Below are positions 19,480 through 30,334 of a stretch of DNA of 64,000 bases, in pieces. The position numbers were made by a program, and so were the translations under genes. Under the pieces are notes generated by a model that was given only the letters and a program-made list of their open reading frames with translations, did not search any database and was not told where the DNA came from. The stretch covers positions 124,001 to 188,000 of the forward strand of contig WYBX01000112.1 of NCBI GenBank assembly GCA_011525695.1. Direction: 5' to 3'. Source of the DNA: Verrucomicrobiia bacterium. Its GTDB lineage: Bacteria > Verrucomicrobiota > Verrucomicrobiia > Opitutales > Opitutaceae. Positions within the stretch are counted from its first letter, which is position 1; the number at the start of each line of letters is the position of its first letter.

Positions 19480-20043
19480 ATGAAACATCGCCACGATAGC
19501 GAAAAGGACCTCCCGCGCGCGCGGAAAAAGGATAAATCACGAAACCCCGATCCCATTACAGGCGCTCCCGGTTCGCATCCGGTCGGCACCGGGCTCGGTG
19601 CGGCGATCGGTGGCGCAGCCGCCACCGGCGCGCTGGCCGGCACCGCCGCCGGACCGGCTGGCACGGCCCTTGGCGCCGCCGTCGGCGCCGTCGTCGGCGG
19701 GCTCGCCGGCAAGGGCCTGGCCGAAAAGGTGGATCCGACCCGCGAGGATGCGTATTGGCAGGAGCACCACAGCCGGCAGGCCTGGGCTCGTGGCCGGCCC
19801 TACGCCGATTTCCGGCCCGCCTACCAGGCCGGCTACGAAGGCTACAGCGAGCATGGCACCGCCGGCCGCACGTTCGAGGATGCCGAGCCCGAGCTGCGCG
19901 CACGCTATGAGCGCACCTTGCCCGCACCGAATGTGCCCTGGACCGAGGCACGGCCGGCGTCGCAGGCCGCCTGGAAGAAGTTCGAACGTCCCAACGCGCC
20001 GGAATCCCAGGTGGACACCTACGGCAATCCGCGACCGATGTAA
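19480..20043 (+). CDS. Glycine-zipper domain protein
   Basis: 187 residues. A charged N-terminus is followed by a Gly/Ala-rich glycine-zipper segment (about 36-76, GTGLGAAIGGAAATGALAG). A soluble part with aromatic motifs such as YADFRPAYQAGYEGY follows. No signal peptide is evident. Similar proteins are common in Proteobacteria and Opitutaceae-like genomes with unknown, perhaps stress-related, function. REP-type repeats flank the gene on both sides. Confidence 0.75.
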   Translation: MKHRHDSEKDLPRARKKDKSRNPDPITGAPGSHPVGTGLGAAIGGAAATGALAGTAAGPAGTALGAAVGAVVGGLAGKGLAEKVDPTREDAYWQEHHSRQAWARGRPYADFRPAYQAGYEGYSEHGTAGRTFEDAEPELRARYERTLPAPNVPWTEARPASQAAWKKFERPNAPESQVDTYGNPRPM

Positions 20044-20083
20044 GCCGGAGCATTCCGGGCGCAGCAAGCTGAGTGACCTTCAT

Positions 20084-20177
20084 GGAGGGACGCCCTCCGT
20101 GGCGTCCTCAACCCCGATGGGAGTATCATCTTGCGTAGCGGATCGATCTCAGTGGCCGTGACGGAGCACGGCCCTCC
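20084..20177. repeat. GGAG-type REP pair (94 bp), copy 2
   Basis: The plus unit is 20084-20107 (stems GGACGCC/GGCGTCC, loop CTCCGT); the minus unit is 20154-20177 (stems GGCCGTG/CACGGCC). Outer GGAG ends face outward and the total length is identical to the other copies. Confidence 0.88.
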
Positions 20178-20217
20178 ATGTACGCAAGTCCCACTTCCCG
20201 GTCTGAATGACATTCGT

Positions 20218-20311
20218 GGAGGGACGCCCTCCGTGGCGTCCGCAAGCCGCATGGGAAAATCATTCTGCGCAGCGGATCGATCTCAGTGGCCGTGACGGAG
20301 CCCGGCCCTCC
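20218..20311. repeat. GGAG-type REP pair (94 bp), copy 3
   Basis: The plus unit is 20218-20241 and the minus unit 20288-20311, again 94 bp end to end. It lies 40 bp after copy 2. Copies 2 and 3 also share the central spacer, including GCGGATCGATCTCAGT. The rest of 20044-20464 has no gene. Confidence 0.88.
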
Positions 20312-20464
20312 ATGAATCCGTTTGTTATTCCAATACACATCATGAAAAAGCGTCGTTCAACGACGCACCCGTAGGGGCGCAGCCTCGTCTGCGCCCCTAC
20401 GAATCCGAGCGGTGCGCCGCAGCACCGGGCTTGTCGCCACGTCAGATTCTTCCAAGGTGCAGGC

Positions 20465-20959
20465 ATGGATCACGTCCCGCGATTGCTGCGCCGCCTGTCC
20501 TCCTGCGCGATCATGGCAGGGCTTCTGGCCGCGGCAGCGCGTGGCAGCGACGTGGAGTTCGTCCGCGTCTGGCCCGGATGGCGCGAGGCCAGCTCATTCG
20601 AGCGGATCGGCGAGTATTTCGGCCGGCCGGAGAATAACCGGCGTGAGGTCGTCCTCCGCTCGCAGCGCGCAGAACGCGAGGGATACTATTTCCTGGTCCG
20701 GGTGAAGAGCCCGGAGCCTGTGCCTGCAGCGCAATTTGAATTGCAGGTGATCCGGCCCGATGCCCCTCAGCCGAAACGCTTCACCTTCCCCGTCGCGGTG
20801 CCCGCGAAACAAACCGTGTTCCAGCTTGGGCTCACCGGCCCGGACTGGCCCGGAGGCAAGATTGCCAGCCCGATCGCGTGGCGCCTCGCACTGGTTTCAG
20901 GTGATGGCCGGCTGCTCGCCGAGCAAAAGAGCTTCCTGTGGGAGAAGCCGGCGAAATGA
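20465..20959 (+). CDS. Secreted protein of unknown function
   Basis: 164 residues with a signal peptide (MDHVPRLLRRLSSCAIMAGLLAAAARGS). The mature part looks beta-rich, with WPGWREASSFERIGEYFG, YYFLVRVKSP and FQLGLTGPDWP. I do not recognise the family; conserved aromatic residues suggest an all-beta periplasmic domain. Its stop overlaps the start of the 8-oxoguanine glycosylase gene by 4 bases, so the two are translationally coupled, which may not imply related function. Confidence 0.7.
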   Translation: MDHVPRLLRRLSSCAIMAGLLAAAARGSDVEFVRVWPGWREASSFERIGEYFGRPENNRREVVLRSQRAEREGYYFLVRVKSPEPVPAAQFELQVIRPDAPQPKRFTFPVAVPAKQTVFQLGLTGPDWPGGKIASPIAWRLALVSGDGRLLAEQKSFLWEKPAK

Positions 20960-21930
20960 CTGCGCGCGCCACCTCCCTACCCGGCTGGTCGGATTGGCAG
21001 CCGGTGGCAGGGATGTCCGCCATCTCGGCCGATGTCCTCGCGGAGACCCTCGATGGTGGGCAGGCCTTTCGCTGGAATCGGGTTGAGGCAGGCGCGAATC
21101 ATTCGACGGCCGCGGCTCCGATCTGGGAGGGACTCTGGGCGGACAACATCGTCCGGCTCCGGATTGATGCCAACGACCACGTCGAGTGGTCCGCGCCGGA
21201 TTCGATTCATACCCAGATCGGCCGCAATCTCGGAAACTATCTGGGCCTGGACCGCGATTTTGCCGTGCTGGCGGACACGCTGCCGTGGCGCAGCGATCCG
21301 CACCTCGCACGCTGTCTCGTTTCGTTCTCCGGTTTGCGCATCCTCCGGCAGCCGCTGGGCGAAACGCTGCTCGGCTTTCTCTGCAGCGCGACCAAGCAGA
21401 TTGTGCAGATCAAGCAGATGATCGCACTGCTGGCCCGTCGACATGGCGCGCCCATCCTTCCTGCGATGGCGCCGCACGCTGACGGCGGCGCGAGTGCGGC
21501 TCTGGCTTACCACAGGTTGCCGACCTGGCCGGAGCTCGCGACCGTTCCGGAACGGGAGCTCCGCCACTGCCTGCTGGGGTTCCGCGCCCGGTTCATAGCG
21601 GAGACATCAAGGTTCCTGGCGCGCCATCGCGGCTGGCTCGATGAAACCGCGGCTATGCCCTACCCGGCCGCGAAAGCACGGCTTTGCGAACTTCCCGGCG
21701 TCGGCGGGAAGGTTGCGGACTGCGTGCTGCTCTTCGGCGCCGGACGGCTCGAGGCGTTTCCGGTCGACGTCTGGATCCTGAAGACCATGGCCAGGCGCTA
21801 TGAGCTCGAAGGCTGGAAGCCGGCCCAACTCGCCGCATTTGGCCGGGTCCATTTCGGCCCGCTCGCGGGACTCGCGCAACAATACCTGTTCGCCTGGGAG
21901 CGCCGGCACGGAAAGACCGAGCCCATCTGA
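20956..21930 (+). CDS. OGG1-type 8-oxoguanine DNA glycosylase/AP lyase
   Basis: 324 residues from the ATG that overlaps the upstream stop. The N-terminal domain has the GQAFRW segment (35-40). The C-terminal HhH-GPD fold carries LPGVGGKVADC, with Lys252 as expected nucleophile, and FPVDVWI with catalytic Asp271. The protein removes 8-oxoguanine from DNA and cuts the abasic site. This eukaryote-like OGG family is patchy in bacteria, many of which use Fpg instead. Confidence 0.88.
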   Translation: MTARATSLPGWSDWQPVAGMSAISADVLAETLDGGQAFRWNRVEAGANHSTAAAPIWEGLWADNIVRLRIDANDHVEWSAPDSIHTQIGRNLGNYLGLDRDFAVLADTLPWRSDPHLARCLVSFSGLRILRQPLGETLLGFLCSATKQIVQIKQMIALLARRHGAPILPAMAPHADGGASAALAYHRLPTWPELATVPERELRHCLLGFRARFIAETSRFLARHRGWLDETAAMPYPAAKARLCELPGVGGKVADCVLLFGAGRLEAFPVDVWILKTMARRYELEGWKPAQLAAFGRVHFGPLAGLAQQYLFAWERRHGKTEPI

Positions 21931-22019
21931 GCGCATGAGTCGCGACTTCCTGGACGGCAGGGCTCCGCCCCGGCCGCGAGGACGATGCGCTGCGCGGAAT
22001 GAGTTTCTGATTCCGCTTG

Positions 22020-22113
22020 CGGGCGACGACCTCCGTGTCGTCCGTAAACCCAATGTGACATTCATCGTGTGCAGCTCATCGATCCCAATGGCCGTGACGG
22101 AGCACGGCCCTCC
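22020..22113. repeat. GGAG-type REP pair (94 bp), copy 4, left half decayed
   Basis: The right, minus-strand unit (22090-22113) is intact. The left unit (22020-22043) keeps GACGAC-CTCCGT-GTCGTCC but its tetramer reads CGGG. Further degenerate traces lie at about 21946-21970 and 22164-22212. The gap 21931-22280 has no gene. Confidence 0.75.
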
Positions 22114-22280
22114 ATGTACCCATTCCTGATCCATTGATGCTCGTCTCTCATTCAGAATGACCTTCATGGAAGGACAGGCTCCGGAGGTCTGGCTCCGGAG
22201 GTCTCCCCTCCAGGATTCGGTTTTCGAATCGAAAGATCAGAATTGGCTTTCGAATCACGGGATCAGAATCGATCCCGACT

Positions 22281-23045
22281 TCACCCGGCAATCGCAGCAG
22301 CCGGCACCGGTTTCTCGCGTTTCAGCAGCCGCCACGGGAAGAAGTACACAGCGTAGATCACCGTATAGACAAGGAACCCGTCCAGCCGGAGGAAGTTGGC
22401 GGCGAAGAAAAAGAAGATCAGCAAGTGCATCCGGATCACGCCCCGGTAGGGCAGCGACATTCCGTTCTTGACGGACTTCCGTCGTGTGATGGCCAGTGGC
22501 GTGACGGAGGTGTCGGCCTGCCGCGGCGATGAACCGAAAAGGTGCCGCTCGGCCAGGAAGGCGGCCGGCAGGAATACCCAATAACGGGCGAAAATCTCGC
22601 GATACATCGCCAGGTCGGGCCAGTCCCGGGGGCCGGATTCGCTGATCGGAAAGAACATGGCGAGGAAGATCGAATGTCCGAAATGGAATCCACCGAAATG
22701 CACCGTGAAGAATGCGACCCCCAGCAAGGTCCCCAGGAAGAATAGCCCCACCGTCGCCACTTTTGGCACCAGCCCCGCCGTGTCGGATCGGTCCGCCGCG
22801 ATTCCCTGGCAAAGTTCGCGCAGCGGCCCGCTCAGGATCCAGAGAATCAGCGTGTAACCGACCACCACGCTCGACAGCCACAGGCTCCAAACCAAATCGG
22901 TCGTTTCCCAATGAAACCAGTACGCCAGCGACAACCCGATCGCGAAAGCCGCGAGATCGTACCCCACGCCGTCCCACCGCCGCCCGTCGCCGGCCGGCGG
23001 ATTCATGGGCGAATCCTGCGCGGCGGAATCGGGCATTGCCGGCAA
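22281..23045 (-). CDS. Multi-pass membrane protein of unknown function
   Basis: 254 residues with about six hydrophobic segments, for example DLAAFAIGLSLAYWF, LWLSSVVVGYTLILWIL, KVATVGLFFLGTLLGVAFF and LLIFFFFAANFLRL. It contains the aromatic/His-rich stretch FFTVHFGGFHFGHS. It may belong to the DUF6498 group, but I cannot be sure. It starts 4 bases after the VOC protein stop and is probably co-transcribed with it. The first of several near-N-terminal ATGs is chosen arbitrarily. Confidence 0.7.
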   Translation of the reverse strand: MPAMPDSAAQDSPMNPPAGDGRRWDGVGYDLAAFAIGLSLAYWFHWETTDLVWSLWLSSVVVGYTLILWILSGPLRELCQGIAADRSDTAGLVPKVATVGLFFLGTLLGVAFFTVHFGGFHFGHSIFLAMFFPISESGPRDWPDLAMYREIFARYWVFLPAAFLAERHLFGSSPRQADTSVTPLAITRRKSVKNGMSLPYRGVIRMHLLIFFFFAANFLRLDGFLVYTVIYAVYFFPWRLLKREKPVPAAAIAG

Positions 23046-23049
23046 GGGC

Positions 23050-23445
23050 TTATTTGGCCCGCTGGATCAACTCGATTTCGTAGCCCTCAGGCGCATCGAT
23101 GAAGCCGATCACCGAGCCGCTGCTGGTGGGCGTGGGCCCGTCGCTGAGTTTGAATCCCTTCTTCTCGAGCTGACGGGAGAATTCCGCCAGATCATCGACC
23201 TCGAATGCCAGGTGCATGAGGTCGGGCTGGACCTGCACCGCCGGGCTGTTCGGGAGCTGGCAAATCTCGATTTCCTCGTCGCTGTTCGGCGTGGCAAGGA
23301 AGACAATCTGCGCCCCCCGCGGCGACACACTGCGCCGCGCCACCTTCAGTTCGAGCGCGTCCTGGTAAAACTTCACCGTCCGCTCGAGATCGTTCACACG
23401 CATCCGGGTATGCAGAAGTTTTTTGACCATGGCCGAACGTTGCAT
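23050..23445 (-). CDS. VOC-family (glyoxalase-like) protein
   Basis: 131 residues from MQRSAMVKKLLHTR; the start five codons downstream is also possible. One vicinal oxygen chelate module is present: LLHTRMRVNDLERTVKFYQDAL at the N-terminus, LMHLAFEVDDL in the middle and FIDAPEGYEIELIQ at the end. Likely metal ligands are His12 or His17 and the C-terminal Glu, as in glyoxalase I. It could be a lactoylglutathione lyase (methylglyoxal detoxification), but substrate assignment within this superfamily is unreliable. Confidence 0.85.
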   Translation of the reverse strand: MQRSAMVKKLLHTRMRVNDLERTVKFYQDALELKVARRSVSPRGAQIVFLATPNSDEEIEICQLPNSPAVQVQPDLMHLAFEVDDLAEFSRQLEKKGFKLSDGPTPTSSGSVIGFIDAPEGYEIELIQRAK

Positions 23446-23620
23446 GGTCCGCTTCCCCGGATCAAGCCGCCATGGCCCGGCATGAGGAGGCCCCCTGAGT
23501 CTGGCTTCAACGTGGAAGCGGCGTCCCGCCGCTTGCCCATGCATTCTCCCTCTCTGTCTCCACGTCGGGACGCCAGACCTTTCTACCCATCTTGCCGAAA
23601 ACGTGAATCGGAACGCATTT

Positions 23621-23725
23621 CGCCGGTTGAAAACCGGCGCTACCCCAGGCAGCCGCACGCACCAATGATCTCCGAACCCACTTTGGGCCGGCCGGCCGGC
23701 CGCAGCGCCGCGTCTCCGACCGGCG
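23621..23725. repeat. GTAG-type REP pair, copy B
   Basis: The minus unit is 23621-23643 (CTAC at 23640-23643). The plus unit is 23702-23725, with the tetramer degenerated to GCAG. The stretch 23575-23730 is a clear inverted homologue of the one around 15960-16100. The gap 23446-23850 holds no gene. Confidence 0.75.
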
Positions 23726-23850
23726 AAAGGTAATTCGAATTGCGCTATCTTTCATCCCCTTCGACATGCGCGCTGCGCCCTCTCTGGCGCGGCCCGGCAC
23801 GATGTGCAGAGAGGATTGGCGGGACGCCGTGGCCGCTTTAGAACCACCGC

Positions 23851-24663
23851 TCACGCGCCGCCACCGGCCCCGCTCGCCGATTCCGGCGAGAGGCTGCTGC
23901 GGAACATCGCCTTCAGGTAATCGCGATTCATCCGCGCGATGAAATCATGCGAGATCAGCTTCGGGCACGCCGCACTGCATTCGTAGTAATTGGTGCAGTT
24001 GCCGAACCCGAGTTCGTCCATCGTCCGTACCATGGCCAGGACCCGCCGATCGCGCTCGGCCTGCCCCTGCGGCAGCAGCCCGAGATGCGAGACCTTGGCC
24101 GCCACGAAGAGCATGGCGCTGGCGTTCTTGCACGCCGCCACGCACGCGCCGCAGCTGATGCATGACGCCGCATCCATCGCGAGATCGGCGTCGGGCTTGG
24201 GCACGGGAGTCGCGTTTGCATCCGGCGCCGAGCCCGTCCGCGCCGTGATGAACCCGCCCGCCGCCTGGATCTTGTCGAAGGCCGAGCGATCCGTGATGAG
24301 ATCCTTGATGACGGGAAATGCCCGGGCCCGGAACGGCTCCACCGTGACGACATCGCCATCGCGGAAGCTGCGGACGTAAAGCTGGCAGGTCGCGATCCCG
24401 GTGCCCGGTCCGTGCGGCTTGCCGTTGATCGTGCAGGAGCAGGTGCCGCAGATCCCCTCCCGGCAGTCGTGCGCAAATGCGATCGGCTCCTCGCCCTTGA
24501 TCGTGAGCTCGTCATTCACGACGTCGAGCATCTCGAGGAACGACATGGCCGGGTTGAGGTTGGCCGACCGGTACTCCACGAATGCGCCCGGCTCGTTGGG
24601 ACCGGCTTGGCGCCAGACACGCAGGGTCAGGGAAATGGGTTGGGTGGTGTTTTCAGCAACCAT
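23851..24663 (-). CDS. sdhB: Succinate dehydrogenase/fumarate reductase iron-sulfur subunit
   Basis: 270 residues. The N-terminal ferredoxin domain binds a 2Fe-2S cluster (CREGICGTCSC, C67-C77). The C-terminal domain has CISCGACVAACK and CTNYYECSAACP for the 4Fe-4S and 3Fe-4S clusters. It passes electrons from SdhA to the membrane quinone site. It is last in an sdhC-sdhA-sdhB operon, the order of the B-type enzymes of Bacteroidetes, epsilon-proteobacteria and Verrucomicrobia. Confidence 0.95.
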   Translation of the reverse strand: MVAENTTQPISLTLRVWRQAGPNEPGAFVEYRSANLNPAMSFLEMLDVVNDELTIKGEEPIAFAHDCREGICGTCSCTINGKPHGPGTGIATCQLYVRSFRDGDVVTVEPFRARAFPVIKDLITDRSAFDKIQAAGGFITARTGSAPDANATPVPKPDADLAMDAASCISCGACVAACKNASAMLFVAAKVSHLGLLPQGQAERDRRVLAMVRTMDELGFGNCTNYYECSAACPKLISHDFIARMNRDYLKAMFRSSLSPESASGAGGGA

Positions 24664-24732
24664 GGTCGGGAAGAGGTTCGGAAATGGGCGGGAACTTCGC
24701 GGCGCGTCTCGTGGGATTCGAATCGGTCGCGA

Positions 24733-26655
<1,923 letters not shown>

Positions 26656-26752
26656 GGACGGGAAGGGACTGCAGGGCTGGAAGGAGGGAAACGTCAGGAG
26701 CGGCGCGGGAGTCTCGGCGGGTGGCGGGCGGTCTTTTCCGGGTTTGCGCCGC

Positions 26753-27529
26753 TCACCGGGCGGCGGCCGCGGCCACCGCTGTCGTGCGGGGCTCGAGCTT
26801 GCCCAGGAGTACGGCGCCGGGAATCGCCAGGTTGCCGACGAAATACACGATACAGAAGAGCAGGGCGAACCCCCGCAGTCCCGCGGACCAGCGGCCGGAA
26901 CGCAGCCCGAGCGTCTGGAACAGGCTGTCGAACCCGTGCAGCAGGTGGAAGCTGAGCAGCCCCACCGCGATGATGTAGAACGCCGACACGACCGGATTCT
27001 GGAAGCCCAGGATCACCATGCTGTGGACATCCGCCACCGTCGCACCGGCATCGACCACGGGAAATCCCGCGACCCGGTACTCCTGCTGCAGGGTGTAGGC
27101 CGGGAGGTTCTCCTTGAAGGTGCCCGGCTGCGCGGCGCCGATGGTGAAATGCGCCAGATGATAGAGCAGGAACGCGAGCACGACATAGCCCGTGATCCGC
27201 ATCGTGCGTGAGGACAGCGTCGCCCGGATCGTGTGCTTGATGGCATACGGCTCGCCGCCCCGCGCCGCCTGGTTCTCCAACGTGAGCACCGTCGCCGCCC
27301 AGATGTGCACCACCACGCTCACCAGCAGCCCAATCCGTGCGACCCAGAGCAAGGGCCCCAGCCGGTGGAGGAACTCCGCATAGCCGTTCAGGTGATCGGG
27401 ATCCTGAAACACCTGGAGGTTGCCCACCAGGTGGCCAACGACGAAGCCGATGAGGATCAGGCCCGTCAGCGCCATCAGGATTTTGCGGCCAATGGACGAG
27501 CGGAAGAGTAAGCCGACGAAGTTCATCAA
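26753..27529 (-). CDS. sdhC: Succinate dehydrogenase cytochrome b558 subunit
   Basis: 258 residues with five membrane helices. Candidate haem-ligating histidines lie in FVVGHLVGNLQVF, VVVHIWAATVL, YHLAHFTIG and LSFHLLHGFDSLFQ. This single-subunit dihaem anchor is typical of B-type succinate:quinone reductases, which use menaquinone in many relatives. The tandem ATG ATG start is ambiguous by one codon. It heads sdhCAB. Confidence 0.93.
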   Translation of the reverse strand: MMNFVGLLFRSSIGRKILMALTGLILIGFVVGHLVGNLQVFQDPDHLNGYAEFLHRLGPLLWVARIGLLVSVVVHIWAATVLTLENQAARGGEPYAIKHTIRATLSSRTMRITGYVVLAFLLYHLAHFTIGAAQPGTFKENLPAYTLQQEYRVAGFPVVDAGATVADVHSMVILGFQNPVVSAFYIIAVGLLSFHLLHGFDSLFQTLGLRSGRWSAGLRGFALLFCIVYFVGNLAIPGAVLLGKLEPRTTAVAAAAAR

Positions 27530-27649
27530 TAAGGGTCGCGAGGGGGTACAGACGCAAAACCGCGCGAAAACTCTTGGAGCCCGATCCGGATGTAAAGGCG
27601 CGCGGCCGGATCGCCACGATTATTAGCGAGCCTTACCTTTTTGAGAAGG

Positions 27650-28951
27650 TTAGAGCTTCTGTTGAGCTGCCAGCGGCTTCAGCAGCGCGAATTTTCCGCT
27701 CGCGGCCGGTGCGATGAACCGCCGCCGAAACGCATTCACCCGGGCGCCGCCACCGACCACGCGGGCCAGCGCCTCCTCGACCTCGCGGTGATTGGCCCCG
27801 TGCTCCGCCACGTAGTGGAAATCCCAGCGGCTCTCGCCTGTTTGCACCAGCGAGTAATGCCAGCACGCAAAATTGTCCGGCAGCCCCACATCGATCTCGG
27901 CCGGCGACAGGATCGAACCATCCGGCCGGAAATGGAGATTGGCCTCGCGGCCGAGTACCCGGAAACCGGTCGGAAATGCCCGCACGATGTCGCCGGTATG
28001 ATAACGCAGCAGCGGCATCGCCTCGCGCCCGCGCGTCGTCACGTAGATCTGGAAAATGTCCGGCGCCCCTGCGCGCGGCGATGTGCCGTTCGCGCCGGCC
28101 GGCCGCCACGGGACGAGTTCGATGAAGGCGTTTTCGTCGATGACGCGCGAATTGTCCCGGAAGGCCTCGCCCACGAAAAGATAGCCCGCTTCGGTCGAGC
28201 CGTAGAGATCGACCTGCGGCGCGGGGAACACCTCCGCAATCCGCCGGCCATGCTGCACGCTGGCCTTGCCATAGGTCAGGATCACCGCCTTCAGGCTCGG
28301 CACGCGTACGCCCCGTCGGGCCGCCGCGCGCGCGAGCAACGACAGGTACACCGGCTCGCCCTCGAGCACATCGGGCTTCGTCGCCTGCAACTCCAGCACA
28401 ATCCGGTCCCACTCGCTCTCCGGAAACGCGAACGGATCGCTCGAGAGATTCAGATAAACCGTGCCGTCGAAATAACGATGCGGGAACGGATGATCCTCGT
28501 ACGGACACAGGTTGCTGGAGCAACCCACCGGAGCCAGCACGCACTTGCGATGCGGCCGGTCCAGCAGCGGCCGCAGTATTGGCGAGGCCCGGTACGCCCG
28601 CTCGGTCTGCGCCGCCCACCAGCCCTCCTCCATCACCACGGTCATCGGAGCCTGGGTGGTCCCGCCCGTGTGTTCATACTCGAACCGCTTCTCCTGGAAA
28701 CCCCGCTCCACTTCCGCGTAATCCGCAAAGAACGCCCGGTGCCCGCGGGCAACGATCTCCTGCTTCGAGAGCAGCGGAATCTCCCGGAAACACGACCAGT
28801 GCAAAGGCTCGTCGTGCAAGGGGAAGCGCTCGCCGTACAGCGGGCTCCGCGCGTAAATCTTCCGCACTTCCTGCTCCAGCGGCGCCGGGAGGAAGTCGTC
28901 AGTGACCGGACCGAGCGACGCCGGCGAGTTGGCAAGTGCGGAACAGGACAT
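27650..28951 (-). CDS. Phenylacetate-CoA ligase-like AMP-binding protein
   Basis: 433 residues from MSCSALANSPAS. It has the PaaK/CapK-like adenylation fold: EYEHTGGTTQAPM (P-loop-like motif), VDLYGSTEAGYLF (A5-like motif) and RYHTGDIVRAF, ending in a small C-terminal domain. Such proteins activate a carboxylic acid as acyl-AMP and then the thioester. The substrate is not predictable, and nothing else from phenylacetate catabolism is nearby. It lies 40 bases after the NUDIX gene, likely in the same transcript. Confidence 0.82.
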   Translation of the reverse strand: MSCSALANSPASLGPVTDDFLPAPLEQEVRKIYARSPLYGERFPLHDEPLHWSCFREIPLLSKQEIVARGHRAFFADYAEVERGFQEKRFEYEHTGGTTQAPMTVVMEEGWWAAQTERAYRASPILRPLLDRPHRKCVLAPVGCSSNLCPYEDHPFPHRYFDGTVYLNLSSDPFAFPESEWDRIVLELQATKPDVLEGEPVYLSLLARAAARRGVRVPSLKAVILTYGKASVQHGRRIAEVFPAPQVDLYGSTEAGYLFVGEAFRDNSRVIDENAFIELVPWRPAGANGTSPRAGAPDIFQIYVTTRGREAMPLLRYHTGDIVRAFPTGFRVLGREANLHFRPDGSILSPAEIDVGLPDNFACWHYSLVQTGESRWDFHYVAEHGANHREVEEALARVVGGGARVNAFRRRFIAPAASGKFALLKPLAAQQKL

Positions 28952-28991
28952 CAGTGGGACTCCGCGCAGGAAACCGGGCAAATTCCCGATG

Positions 28992-29570
28992 TCAAATGAC
29001 CGGTCGCCGGGTTTCCCGCCACAATGGCTCGAAGAAGCCCAGCGCATTCAGCACCAGCCCGTGGGTGATCCCTCCGTTCCGAGCCAGCGCGAGCACTTCC
29101 GGCACCGGCAGGACGGTCACCTCCATCTCCTCGTCCGCATCCCAAGCGAGGTCGTGGGACCGTGTCGCGGATTCCACCAGGACAAAATGGCTGCGGTTCG
29201 ACTGCAGCGCTGGGTTCGGATGCACGCTCCCAATCAGCCGCGCCTGCCCTCCGGTGTATCCGGTTTCCTCGCGCAGCTCCCGCAGCCCGGCCGCCACCGG
29301 ATCCTCCCCCGGCTCGATCACGCCCCCGGGAATTTCCAGGCTGAACTCGCCCAGCCCATAGCGAAACTGCCGGACCAGCACGAGGCGATCGTCCGGGGTG
29401 TGCGCCACGACATTGACCCAGTCCGGCGCCCGGATCACCGAGAACTCCCGGGTCAGCGCGCGGACGGGATGCCGATAGGTGACCGCAAGCAGCTCGAAGA
29501 TGCGCGTCCGGGCCTGGAGGCGCTCGTCCAGCCGCTCCCAGCGGCTGGGATCGCGGGAGGGGGAATTCAT
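28992..29570 (-). CDS. NUDIX hydrolase (ADP-ribose pyrophosphatase type)
   Basis: 192 residues from MNSPSRDPSRW. An upstream ATG is excluded because it falls inside the terminator of the preceding LysM gene. The full NUDIX box runs from GGVIEPGEDPVAAGL to RELREETG, with the metal-binding Glu residues intact. The N-terminal beta domain (RIFELLAVTYRHPVRAL, then VLVRQFRYGLG) resembles ADP-ribose pyrophosphatases, which clear free ADP-ribose and related nucleotides. Confidence 0.88.
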   Translation of the reverse strand: MNSPSRDPSRWERLDERLQARTRIFELLAVTYRHPVRALTREFSVIRAPDWVNVVAHTPDDRLVLVRQFRYGLGEFSLEIPGGVIEPGEDPVAAGLRELREETGYTGGQARLIGSVHPNPALQSNRSHFVLVESATRSHDLAWDADEEMEVTVLPVPEVLALARNGGITHGLVLNALGFFEPLWRETRRPVI

Positions 29571-29576
29571 CCGTCC

Positions 29577-29612
29577 AAAAAAATGCCTCCCGACCCGGAG
29601 GGCGAGAGGCAT
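29577..29612 (-). terminator. Rho-independent terminator of the LysM gene
   Basis: Inverted repeat with arms ATGCCTC (29583-29589) and GAGGCAT (29606-29612) and a GC-rich middle. It is followed on the minus strand by seven Ts (29583 down to 29577). It lies 24 bases past the LysM gene stop. Confidence 0.85.
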
Positions 29613-29636
29613 CAGGACCGGTAAACCGGAAAATGC

Positions 29637-30155
29637 TTATTTCTTCGGCAGCTTCAGCTTCTGGCCGACCCGCAGTCCGCTCCAGTTGACCCCGGGGTTC
29701 ACGGCCTGGAGGTCGCCGACGGGAACACCGTGGGCGCTCGCGATCTTCATCCCGGTGTCGCCCGACTTTACAATGTATTCGTCCGGGCCCGCCACTGCCG
29801 GCGCACTGCCCTTCTTGCCCGCCGCTGCCGCCGCTGGCCGCTTGGCCGACTCCTCCAGCTTCGTGATCGAGGTGCGGAGGCTGCTGAGCTCGGTGCTCAC
29901 CAGGTTGAACGCATCCTGCGTCGACCGGGTCAGCGATTGGATGTCCTTGGCCGCCTTCTCCGCGGATGCAGCCGCCGAACTCGAGCTCGACTCGACCGCA
30001 TCGATCCGGCCGAGCTTCGTTTCCTGCTCCGTCAAGGTGCGATTGACCTTCGAAAGGCTGATGGCCGCGTAGCCGCTGAGCAGCAACGCAATGACGCCCA
30101 CGATGATCCCGCCGACGGGGAGCAGGCTGTTGTTTTCGCGAGAAATAGTGTCCAT
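29637..30155 (-). CDS. Membrane-anchored LysM-domain protein
   Basis: 172 residues. An N-terminal membrane helix (about 13-34, GGIIVGVIALLLSGYAAISL) is followed by a coiled-coil-like Ser/Ala/Glu-rich stalk (about 40-105) and a C-terminal LysM domain. That domain runs YIVKSGDTGMKIASAHG, then LQAVNPGVNWSGLRVGQKLKLP. LysM domains bind peptidoglycan, so the protein probably links inner membrane and cell wall. It is monocistronic, with its own terminator. Bases 30156-30334 upstream show no gene. Confidence 0.88.
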   Translation of the reverse strand: MDTISRENNSLLPVGGIIVGVIALLLSGYAAISLSKVNRTLTEQETKLGRIDAVESSSSSAAASAEKAAKDIQSLTRSTQDAFNLVSTELSSLRTSITKLEESAKRPAAAAAGKKGSAPAVAGPDEYIVKSGDTGMKIASAHGVPVGDLQAVNPGVNWSGLRVGQKLKLPKK

Positions 30156-30334
30156 GGAGGTGGAGAAGAGATCGCGAGAACAGCGCCAATCGGGGGGCGA
30201 CGCAAGAAGAGAGTGGCCCGGCCGTCAATCGGGCTGCCGCCGGAAGATCGGCTGGGGATGGGCCCCGGAGGGCTGTATCCGGCATGGAACGGACGTTGAC
30301 ACGGGCCGGCCCGGCGCAACGTTCGACCGTTGTC

